Shown here: one piece after another, positions 1 to 6,045 of the stretch | How the letters are laid out: every line of letters starts with the position of its first letter | How positions within the stretch are numbered: position 1 is the first letter of the stretch | Assembly (NCBI GenBank): GCA_934435195.1 | Contig: CAKSAJ010000047.1 | Span: 1-10,024 of the forward strand | Source: an uncultured Schaedlerella sp. | GTDB taxonomy: Bacteria; Bacillota; Clostridia; Lachnospirales; Lachnospiraceae | Direction of reading: 5' to 3' | DNA: 10,024 bases | Notes under the pieces: model-generated | Told to the model about the DNA's origin: nothing | Databases searched by the model: none | Seen by the model: only the letters and a program-made list of their open reading frames with translations | Made by a program: the position numbers and the translations under genes

Positions 1-222
1 AAAGCAGAGTTGCCAGTAGAATTAATCGATGTAGTGAATCAATTGCTAGAATTAAAAATGAACTCTCCAGAAGTAAAGTTGGTTAAAAGAATTTCGGAAA
101 TAAATGAATATCTTGATGAAAGTATTCCGAGTATCAAAAGGGCAGTGAGATTACTGGAAGATAGTCTTACACCAGATTGGAATGAGTTGAATCAATTGTT
201 TTTGCAAGAACTAATGAAGTAG
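1..222 (+). CDS. 3' end of unidentified protein (partial, 73 codons)
   Basis: The frame is open from the first base of the window and ends at TAG 220-222, so only a C-terminal fragment is seen. TTG at 10-12 could initiate, but no ribosome binding site is visible before it and the frame continues upstream, so a gene starting outside the window is more likely. The visible peptide is helical, charged and soluble, contains no cysteine, and ends in WNELNQLFLQELMK. It carries no motif I can name. The general pattern of a helical tail ending in a leucine-rich segment is loosely like the C-terminus of some predicted nucleotidyltransferases, but that is a guess and not a call. An intrinsic terminator 210 bases downstream (435-469) could end its transcript. 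It has no evident functional tie to the restriction operon. Confidence 0.6.
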   Translation, partial: KAELPVELIDVVNQLLELKMNSPEVKLVKRISEINEYLDESIPSIKRAVRLLEDSLTPDWNELNQLFLQELMK

Positions 223-321
223 ATGTAACTTATAAGCTGTAAGATTTTGAAAAAGAGAAATCTTATGGCTTTTATGAAAACAAATCTTGTTTCTGATAAA
301 ACTGTGCATATTATTTTTTGA

Positions 322-435
322 AGTTGTGATGCTAAATTTGAATTACAATGTCCCTCAGAATGTCCCTCAGAAAAAATGGAAATGACGGTAGGAATAAGTT
401 TCAAGACTGTAAAATGTCACATTAATTGGTATTGA
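322..435 (+). pseudogene. possible HTH-coding gene remnant (no start codon)
   Basis: After a TGA at 319-321 the frame stays open to TGA 433-435. It reads a duplicated CPSE unit followed by the peptide MTVGISFKTVKCHI, which has the look of a helix-turn-helix recognition segment (compare GISxxTVKRHI in winged-helix tails). Short repeats before a terminal HTH are common at the C-terminus of COG2865-type ATP-binding regulators. No start codon or ribosome binding site precedes the frame and it covers only about 37 codons. If real it is therefore the decayed 3' end of such a gene. It could equally be chance open frame; the call rests on pattern resemblance only. Confidence 0.22.
347..370. repeat. 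perfect 12-bp tandem repeat, two copies
   Basis: The unit AATGTCCCTCAG occurs twice back to back (347-358 and 359-370), and two further bases (AA) continue the period. The length is a multiple of three, so it duplicates four codons in any frame. It lies inside the possible HTH-coding remnant. Confidence 0.9.
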
Positions 436-469
436 AAAATCAATCGTAAAAATTTGCGATTGATTTTTT
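435..469 (+). terminator. intrinsic terminator
   Basis: A perfect 12-bp stem pairs 435-446 (AAAAATCAATCG) with 457-468 (CGATTGATTTTT) around a 10-nt A/T-rich loop, and the right arm runs directly into the T-tract ending at 469. The A-run in front of the stem means it could also act on the opposite strand. It would end transcription from the gene at 1-222. The T-rich right arm overlaps the -35 element of the promoter described at 460-488. Confidence 0.75.
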
Positions 470-488
470 GTGTGTTTATGCATATAAT
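460..488 (+). promoter_or_regulatory. sigma-A-like promoter
   Basis: TTGATT (460-465) and a perfect TATAAT (483-488) are separated by exactly 17 bases, close to the housekeeping consensus. Transcription would begin near 495 and run through a possible 41-codon ORF into the hairpins at 642-717, giving a transcript of roughly 220 nt. The -35 box sits in the right arm of the preceding terminator. Confidence 0.6.
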
Positions 489-520
489 TCAATCATTAGA
501 GTGGAAAGGGATATATAACA

Positions 521-646
521 ATGATAAATTGTAAATGTGACGTAAAAAGAGTCACGTTTATAAAAAGATGTTTTGCAGGATTCATCGATTTAACATTTAA
601 GTGCATAAATGCAGTGGAATTGCATAAAATAATAAAGCAGACCTAA
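521..646 (+). CDS. possible 41-aa small protein
   Basis: ATG 521 is preceded by GGAAAGGG (503-510) at 10-base spacing and the frame runs to TAA 644-646. The product begins MINCKCDVKRVTF and is basic, with four cysteines (residues 4, 6, 17 and 28) and no clear membrane segment or signal peptide. The stop codon falls within the first stem of the downstream double hairpin. In favour are the strong promoter just upstream, the ribosome binding site, and the terminator directly behind. Against are the short length and the lack of any recognised family. An 8-bp hairpin (534-541 with 551-558, one G-U) lies inside the coding sequence, so the unit could instead be a small non-coding RNA of about 220 nt. 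Confidence 0.3.
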   Translation: MINCKCDVKRVTFIKRCFAGFIDLTFKCINAVELHKIIKQT

Positions 647-717
647 CCAAGCATCTGGCTCAAACCGGTTAGGCTTTCGGCGGAGTGTTACGATAAGCAC
701 TTCGCCATTTTTATTTT
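642..717 (+). terminator. tandem hairpins ending in a T-rich tract
   Basis: The first stem pairs CCTAACC (642-648) with GGTTAGG (667-673) around an 18-nt loop. Five bases later the second stem pairs GGCGGAGTG (679-687) with CACTTCGCC (698-706), with one G-U pair, and is followed by ATTTTTATTTT. The second hairpin alone qualifies as an intrinsic terminator. The first may be part of a structured RNA ending there. No known riboswitch core is recognised. Confidence 0.65.
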
Positions 718-950
718 GATAAAGAACATCCACCTTTTACATATAATCGCACAATTTGAACGAAAAAAGTCTCATGATTATGTGTGTGATAAAACTTATT
801 AGATGATATAATCTATAAATACAAAATTGGAAAGAATATTTGGGGATTACAGGAATCCATTTTATTAAATCTATCTGACTGGGAAACAGTTTGTTGTATC
901 GGCTAAAAAAATAGCGCGGCAAGCAAAAAGAGAATGGAGTTTTTGCCGAT
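718..950. other. intergenic stretch with no recognised gene
   Basis: This stretch is A/T-rich and stop-dense on both strands. A TATAAT sits at 807-812, but no convincing -35 lies 16-18 bases before it. A short inverted repeat (GCAAAAA 923-929 with TTTTTGC 940-946) lies just upstream of the Fic-gene promoter. A 16-codon open stretch from 915 ending GVFADDVLY at TAA 963-965 looks protein-like but has no start; it may be a remnant of a lost gene. Confidence 0.4.
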
Positions 951-954
951 GATG

Positions 955-979
955 TGTTATACTAATCAGTAGATTAGTA
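955..979 (+). promoter_or_regulatory. extended -10 promoter overlapped by a palindromic operator candidate
   Basis: TGTTATACT (955-963) fits an extended -10 box (TGn-TATACT), 51 bases upstream of the Fic gene start; no good -35 is seen, as is tolerated with extended -10 promoters. Overlapping its 3' end is a perfect palindrome, TACTAATC / GATTAGTA, with a 4-base spacer (960-979). A repressor bound there would block the promoter. The Fic protein itself has an N-terminal HTH, so autoregulation is a reasonable inference. Confidence 0.5.
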
Positions 980-1013
980 CGTTTTGGATTTGGGTTATGA
1001 TGGAGGATTGTAG

Positions 1014-1904
1014 ATGAAATACCTTTTAGTTGCTGATGTAGCAAAAAAATGGAATATGTCAGAACGCAGTGTTAGAAATTACTGTGCACAGGGGCGTGTG
1101 AACGGTGCGTTTCTTACTGGTAAGATATGGAAGATTCCAGAAAATGCAGAGAAACCAGAGCGTATCAATAAGAAAAAAGAAGAACCGATTACGCTACTGG
1201 ATATTCTAAAAGAGCAGAAGGCTAGTAAATATTCAGGTGGGATTTATCATAAGACCCAGATTGATTTGACCTATAACTCTAACCATATGGAAGGAAGCCG
1301 CCTGACACACGATCAAACCAGATATATATTTGAAACCAACACTATTGGTGTAGAAAAAGAAGTGCTGAATGTGGATGATGTGATCGAAACAGCAAATCAC
1401 TTCCGTTGCATTGACATAATTATTGATCATGCGAAAGCAACTTTGACGGAGAAATTCATCAAAGAACTTCATTTGGTTTTGAAGAATGGCACCAGTGATT
1501 CCAGAAAAGATTGGTTTGCTGTTGGTGATTATAAGAAACTTCCGAATGAAGTTGGTGGCAGGGATACAGCCCTTCCGGAAGAAGTTGTCGATAAAATGAA
1601 GGTCTTGCTGATGGAATACAAAGCCAAAGAAGAAAAGAACTTTGAGGATATTCTGGACTTCCATGTGAAGTTTGAGCGGATTCATCCATTTCAAGATGGA
1701 AACGGTCGTGTGGGCAGATTGATTATGTTTAAGGAGTGTCTGAAATACAATATTGTCCCTTTCATTATTGAGGATAATTTGAAGATGTTCTATTATCGCG
1801 GATTGAAGGAATGGGATAACGAAAAAGGTTATCTGACTGATACCTGTCTGACAGCACAGGATAAGTATAAAGCGTATTTGGATTATTTTAGGATTGGGTA
1901 TTAA
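1014..1904 (+). CDS. Fic family protein (AMPylase) with N-terminal HTH
   Basis: Fic-domain enzymes usually transfer AMP from ATP to a hydroxyl side chain of a target protein. The 296-aa product has the full catalytic motif HPFQDGNGRVGR at residues 224-235, with catalytic His224, Asp228 for metal and Arg232/Arg235 for phosphate contacts. The autoinhibitory motif [S/T]xxxE[G/N] is present upstream as S89-N-H-M-E93-G94, placing it in the class with an N-terminal inhibitory helix; Glu93 would block productive ATP binding at rest. Residues 1-45 resemble an excisionase/MerR-like helix-turn-helix (LLVADVAKKWNMSERSVRNY), suggesting DNA binding. GGAGG (1002-1006) lies 7 bases before ATG 1014 and supports this start. 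The gene has its own extended -10 promoter with a palindrome. It stands 117 bases from the next gene and 862 bases from hsdR. The target protein is unknown; Fic genes often sit in accessory and defence regions. Confidence 0.93.
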   Translation: MKYLLVADVAKKWNMSERSVRNYCAQGRVNGAFLTGKIWKIPENAEKPERINKKKEEPITLLDILKEQKASKYSGGIYHKTQIDLTYNSNHMEGSRLTHDQTRYIFETNTIGVEKEVLNVDDVIETANHFRCIDIIIDHAKATLTEKFIKELHLVLKNGTSDSRKDWFAVGDYKKLPNEVGGRDTALPEEVVDKMKVLLMEYKAKEEKNFEDILDFHVKFERIHPFQDGNGRVGRLIMFKECLKYNIVPFIIEDNLKMFYYRGLKEWDNEKGYLTDTCLTAQDKYKAYLDYFRIGY

Positions 1905-1935
1905 GCAAGCCGATTTCCAAAGTATCAAACGCTTG

Positions 1936-1964
1936 CTCCAAAGTGTCATTTTGACACTTTGGAG
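1936..1964. repeat. perfect 13-bp inverted repeat between the Fic and GIY-YIG genes
   Basis: CTCCAAAGTGTCA (1936-1948) and its exact complement TGACACTTTGGAG (1952-1964) are separated by TTT. No T-tract follows, so it is not a standard intrinsic terminator on the plus strand. A second, overlapping inverted pair AGCAAGC (1904-1910) / GCTTGCT (1931-1937) shares its left edge, allowing alternative foldings. It could be an operator, an mRNA-end stabiliser for the Fic transcript, or part of a dispersed palindromic repeat family. Confidence 0.85.
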
Positions 1965-2021
1965 ACAGTGCAATGGGTAAAACAGCATTTTGAAAAAGGC
2001 AAGCAAAGGGTTGAATTATAA

Positions 2022-2696
2022 ATGGAGAAAGCGGATATGAATGACAAAAAAGGTGTAATATACATTCTCACAAATCCTTCTTTTCCAGATTATGTGAAAA
2101 TAGGATATGCAGATGATATAGATAAACGATTGAAACAATTGAATCGCAGCGAATGTATTCCGTTCGCATTCCGAGTATATGCGACATACAAAGTGAATTC
2201 AAGATTGTCAGATTTGAAGTTACATGCGATTATTGATAAGTTGAATCCTGATTTACGTTCTGTTGATGAATTTAATGGTCAGAAAAGAGTGCGTGAATTC
2301 TATGCAATGAAGCCAGAAGAAGCATACGCAATTTTGGAGGCAATGGCAGAAATTCATGATTGCAAGGAGAAGCTAAAGTTAGTTGTTCCAACTGATGTAG
2401 AAGCACAGGAGGAACAGTTGGCACAGGAAATTGACACCGAGAGCCATGAAAAAGCGGAGAATTTTTCTTTTACGAAATGTCAGATTTCTGTTGGAGAAGA
2501 AATTGAATATTATGATGATCCAAGTATTACGTGCAAGGTTGTTGGGGACAGAAAAGTGGAGTATCAAGGGAAAGAAATGTCGTTGACGGCTGCTGCAAAA
2601 CTCATATCTGGAAAGAAATATTCAATTGCAGGTCCGAGATTTTTTAAATATAAAGGTGAGTGGTTAAATGATATTAGGGCTCGTATAGGATTTTAA
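2022..2696 (+). CDS. GIY-YIG nuclease family protein with C-terminal DUF4357
   Basis: Residues 9-100 match the T5orf172-like branch of the GIY-YIG nuclease fold: the first motif is GVIYILTNP (11-19), the second is YVKIG (24-28, with VKIG in place of YIG as is usual in this branch), Arg36 is the probable catalytic arginine, and REFY (91-94) supplies the likely metal-binding Glu92. A charged linker rich in Glu (110-145) follows. Residues 146-224 fit the DUF4357 pattern, with GEEIEYYDDPSITCKVVGD and a later GPRFFKYKGEWL; this small domain often follows GIY-YIG domains and is found near RM genes. ATG 2022 is preceded by AAAGGG at 11-base spacing. ATG 2037 has GGAG at 9-base spacing and may be the true start, giving 219 aa. 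Perfect inverted repeats lie on both sides of the gene. Whether it cuts DNA, and whether it serves the RM system, is not shown. Confidence 0.85.
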   Translation: MEKADMNDKKGVIYILTNPSFPDYVKIGYADDIDKRLKQLNRSECIPFAFRVYATYKVNSRLSDLKLHAIIDKLNPDLRSVDEFNGQKRVREFYAMKPEEAYAILEAMAEIHDCKEKLKLVVPTDVEAQEEQLAQEIDTESHEKAENFSFTKCQISVGEEIEYYDDPSITCKVVGDRKVEYQGKEMSLTAAAKLISGKKYSIAGPRFFKYKGEWLNDIRARIGF

Positions 2697-2708
2697 CTTT
2701 TACCAATG

Positions 2709-2739
2709 ATGTTCTGATAATATTTTATTATCAGAACAT
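2709..2739. repeat. perfect 13-bp inverted repeat upstream of hsdR
   Basis: ATGTTCTGATAAT (2709-2721) and ATTATCAGAACAT (2727-2739) pair perfectly around ATTTT. The element ends 27 bases before the hsdR start and 11 bases before its ribosome binding site. It is A/T-rich and lacks a trailing T-tract, so it is more likely an operator or attenuating mRNA hairpin controlling the restriction operon than a plain terminator. No clear -35/-10 pair was found in this 70-base gap. Confidence 0.85.
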
Positions 2740-2766
2740 ACGATAAACGAAAGGGGGATGTATTAA

Positions 2767-5700
2767 ATGGCTTCCAATTTTAAATTTTTAGAAACAGAAT
2801 TTCCGGTTTTAGCGAATTTTGGAAATTTGGCTGAACAGTATTGTTACACAGATCCGAACTCGTGTTTGATGAAATTGGGAATGATTGGAGAAACAATTGT
2901 AAACTTGATGTTTACATACGATAAAATTCCTATTCCTTATGATAATTCTGCAGTGAATCGAATCAATGTATTGTCTTCAGAAGGTCTCTTAACGAGAGAT
3001 TTAACTGATATTTTACATGCACTTCGTAAAGTAAGAAATAAAGCTGTTCATGAAAATTATTCTGAAAGCTCAGATTGTCCCATTTTTTTACAAATGGCAT
3101 ACAGTTTGTCCGAATGGTTTATGCAGACTTATGGTGACTGGAACTATCAGCATCAGAGTTTTGTTATGCCTGTAAAGGAAGAAGATAAAACAAAAAAGAT
3201 TGTTGTTTTGAATAAAGCCCAGGAAGAAGAAAAAGAAGAAGAGCTTACAAAGACGGCTCTTGCATATGCCGAACAGGCTGAACAGGTAGATAAGAAGGTT
3301 CGTTTGAAACAGGCTAATAAAATGGCAAGTCAGCGTCAGAAGTCCGAGGCAGAAACTCGATATATGATCGATGAGCAGCTTCGTCAGGTTGGCTGGGAAG
3401 CTAATACTCAAGAAATCCGCTATTCAAAAGGTGCAAGACCTGCGAAAGGTCGTAACATGGCGATTGCTGAATGGCCAACAGATTCCACTGTCAGTAAAAA
3501 AGGCTATGCAGATTATGCGCTGTTTGTGGGAACAAAACTTGTCGGTATTATTGAGGCGAAAGCTGAACATAAGGATATTCCATCTGTAGTTGATTATCAA
3601 GGTAAAGATTATCCAAGAAATATTCGTAAAGAAGATGCTGAATATCAGATTGGTACGTGGGGCGAGTTTAAGGTTCCGTTTACTTTTGCGACAAATGGCA
3701 GACCATATCTGGAGCAGTTTAAAACGAAATCCGGTATCTGGTTTTTAGATTTAAGAGAGCCTTCTAATGTTCCTATGGCATTGCATGGCTGGATTAGCCC
3801 GAATGGTATTATGGAACGACTGGAAAAAGACATTCAAGCAGGTAATAATGCATTGCAGGTAATGCCGTATGACTTATTGACCGATAAGGACGGTTTGAAT
3901 CTGCGAGAGTATCAGGTGAAAGCTATCAAAGCAGCTGAAAAAGCAGTTATTGAGGGACAAAAAGAAGTGCTGATTGCAATGGCAACAGGTACAGGTAAAA
4001 CCCGTACTGTCCTTGGCATGATTTACCGCTTTTTAAAGACGAATCGTTTTAAACGTATCTTGTTCCTTGTTGATCGAACCTCTTTGGGAGATCAGGCTTC
4101 CGATGTTTTTAAGGAAGTAAAACTTGAAGAACTGATGACTCTTGATGAAATCTATGATATTAAGGGATTGGATGAGAAAACTGTAGATAAAGAAACTCGT
4201 ATTCAGGTTGCTACTGTTCAGAGTATGGTAAAACGTATTCTTTATAACGAAGGAGAGGCAATGCCGTCCGTAACAGATTTTGATTTGATTATTATTGACG
4301 AGGCTCACCGAGGGTATATTTTAGATAAAGAAATGGGCGATGTAGAAGTTCTGTATCGTGATCAGCGTGATTACCAGAGTAAATATCGCACAGTAGTTGA
4401 GTATTTTGATGCTGTGAAAATTGCCCTCACTGCAACTCCGGCATTACATACAACAGAAATTTTTGGTCAGCCAGTATTCAAATACACTTACCGAGAAGCT
4501 GTTATAGAGGGATATCTTGTTGATCATGATGCACCACATCATTTGGAAACAAAACTCAGTACAGGTGGTATTCATTATAAATCTGGTGACACTGTGACGG
4601 TATATGATCCTGTGACTGGTGAAATAACTAATAGTGAATTGCTTAACGATGAACTTGATTTTGAGGTTGAGAATTTCAACAGGCAGGTTATTACAGAGAA
4701 CTTCAACAGAACTGTTCTGACAGAAATTGCAAGAGATATTGATCCGGAAAATCCGGAAGAGCAGGGAAAGACTTTAATTTATGCGGTTGATGATCAGCAC
4801 GCAGACATGATTGTTTCTATTCTGAAAGAAATTTATTCAGAAACAGGCGTTGATAATGATGCTATTATGAAAATTACTGGTAGCGTTGGCGGTGGTAATC
4901 CTAAAAAAGTGGCAGAAGCAATTAAACGTTTTAAAAATGAGCGTTTTCCAAGTATTGCTGTTACTGTTGATTTGCTTACAACAGGTATTGATGTACCAGA
5001 AATTACAACACTGGTATTTATGCGTAGAGTGAAATCCCGTATTCTTTTTGAGCAGATGTTGGGACGAGCTACTAGATTGTGTTCCCGAATTCATAAAACC
5101 CACTTTGAGATTTATGATCCGGTAGGTGTTTATGATTCTTTAGAACAGGTGAACACCATGAAGCCTGTTGTGGCGAATCCTACAACTACTTTCACACAAC
5201 TTCTGGACGGATTAGAAGAAGTGGAAGATAAAGATGTGGTTCAGGCTCAGATAAATCAGATTATTGCAAAACTTCAGCGTAAAAAGCGTCGCATGAATGA
5301 AAAAGTGATGGAACAGTTTATTAGTATGACTGATGGTATGGATCCTACTCAGTTTATTGTTGAGATTGAAAAGCAGGATCCGGAAGATGCTAAAAAGCGT
5401 TTGCTTGCTTATAGAGATATGTTTGAGTATATTCAGCAGACAAAGGCAAATGGAAGAAATCCAGTGGTTATTTCTGAGAAAGAAGATGAATTAACAAAGC
5501 ACACAAGAGGGTATGGCAATTCTGATAAACCCGAAGATTATCTAGATGCTTTTTCTGAATATGTAAAAACTCACATGAATGAAATTGCTGCGCTGAGCAT
5601 CGTTTGTACCCGACCAAAAGAGTTGACACGAGATGCGCTGAAAGCATTAAGATTAACTCTCGACAGAGAGGGATTTACCACACAGCAGTTGAATACAGCA

Positions 5701-6045
5701 ATATCAGAACTTACAAATGAAGAAATTGCTGCTGATATTATCAGTCTTATTCGCAGGTATGCTATTGGTTCTGCGTTAATTAGTCATGATGCAAGAATTC
5801 GCAGGGCAGTAGATAAATTGAAAAAGGCTCATAATTTTTCGAAGCAGGAAATGAGTTGGATAGGACGTATGGAAAAATATTTGATGGAAGAATCTGTACT
5901 GAATGTTCAGGTATTTGACGAGGATAGCCGTTTTAAAAGCAATGGTGGATTTGTAAAAATAAATAAGATTTTCCAAAATCAATTAGAAAATATCGTATTG
6001 GAATTGAATGAATATCTTTATGATGACGGAGGTAGAGTTGCATAA
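2767..6045 (+). CDS. hsdR: type I restriction enzyme R subunit (nuclease/translocase)
   Basis: HsdR supplies ATP-driven DNA translocation and cleavage in the R2M2S complex. The 1092-aa product begins with a DUF4145-like helical domain (about 1-130), then a Glu/Lys-rich coiled stretch (150-200). The PD-(D/E)xK nuclease follows, with Asp249 (GYADYAL) and E263-A-K265. Superfamily 2 helicase motifs are complete: Walker A ATGTGKT (406-412), DEAH (511-514), TATP (555-558), TTGIDVPE (738-745) and QMLGRATR (763-770). The C-terminal helical region (about 830-1090) resembles the EcoEI R C-terminal domain, so the enzyme is closest in style to the EcoEI/EcoAI group. It is longer than many EcoEI-type R subunits because of the N-terminal extension. 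AAGGGGGA (2751-2758) supports ATG 2767. Its stop overlaps the hsdM start (TAATG), showing one operon with translational coupling. All motifs look intact, so it should be active. Confidence 0.97.
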   Translation: MASNFKFLETEFPVLANFGNLAEQYCYTDPNSCLMKLGMIGETIVNLMFTYDKIPIPYDNSAVNRINVLSSEGLLTRDLTDILHALRKVRNKAVHENYSESSDCPIFLQMAYSLSEWFMQTYGDWNYQHQSFVMPVKEEDKTKKIVVLNKAQEEEKEEELTKTALAYAEQAEQVDKKVRLKQANKMASQRQKSEAETRYMIDEQLRQVGWEANTQEIRYSKGARPAKGRNMAIAEWPTDSTVSKKGYADYALFVGTKLVGIIEAKAEHKDIPSVVDYQGKDYPRNIRKEDAEYQIGTWGEFKVPFTFATNGRPYLEQFKTKSGIWFLDLREPSNVPMALHGWISPNGIMERLEKDIQAGNNALQVMPYDLLTDKDGLNLREYQVKAIKAAEKAVIEGQKEVLIAMATGTGKTRTVLGMIYRFLKTNRFKRILFLVDRTSLGDQASDVFKEVKLEELMTLDEIYDIKGLDEKTVDKETRIQVATVQSMVKRILYNEGEAMPSVTDFDLIIIDEAHRGYILDKEMGDVEVLYRDQRDYQSKYRTVVEYFDAVKIALTATPALHTTEIFGQPVFKYTYREAVIEGYLVDHDAPHHLETKLSTGGIHYKSGDTVTVYDPVTGEITNSELLNDELDFEVENFNRQVITENFNRTVLTEIARDIDPENPEEQGKTLIYAVDDQHADMIVSILKEIYSETGVDNDAIMKITGSVGGGNPKKVAEAIKRFKNERFPSIAVTVDLLTTGIDVPEITTLVFMRRVKSRILFEQMLGRATRLCSRIHKTHFEIYDPVGVYDSLEQVNTMKPVVANPTTTFTQLLDGLEEVEDKDVVQAQINQIIAKLQRKKRRMNEKVMEQFISMTDGMDPTQFIVEIEKQDPEDAKKRLLAYRDMFEYIQQTKANGRNPVVISEKEDELTKHTRGYGNSDKPEDYLDAFSEYVKTHMNEIAALSIVCTRPKELTRDALKALRLTLDREGFTTQQLNTAISELTNEEIAADIISLIRRYAIGSALISHDARIRRAVDKLKKAHNFSKQEMSWIGRMEKYLMEESVLNVQVFDEDSRFKSNGGFVKINKIFQNQLENIVLELNEYLYDDGGRVA

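Noticed and set aside
347..370. Tandem repeat considered as a CRISPR array
   Set aside because: There are only two 12-bp units with no spacers, and no cas genes in the window.
192..404. 70-codon minus-strand open frame over the 12-bp tandem repeat
   Set aside because: It overlaps the end of the first gene, has a skewed Phe/Ile-rich composition, and shows no clear ribosome binding site.
642..717. Tandem hairpins considered as a tRNA or a known riboswitch
   Set aside because: There is no cloverleaf, anticodon arm or CCA-proximal acceptor pairing, and no recognisable conserved riboswitch core.
915..965. Protein-like 16-codon stretch ending GVFADDVLY just before the Fic gene
   Set aside because: It is preceded by a stop at 912-914, has no start codon, and is too short to identify. 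It is noted only as a possible gene remnant.
1936..1964. Perfect inverted repeat considered as an intrinsic terminator for the Fic gene
   Set aside because: No T-tract follows the stem on the plus strand (ACAGTGCAATGG follows), so it is listed as a repeat or operator candidate instead.
1233..2006. 257-codon open frame on the minus strand opposite the Fic gene
   Set aside because: It lies antisense to a gene with a complete Fic motif, reads a Phe/Ile/Cys-rich product with no domain, and has no ribosome binding site. It is a shadow frame of the real gene.
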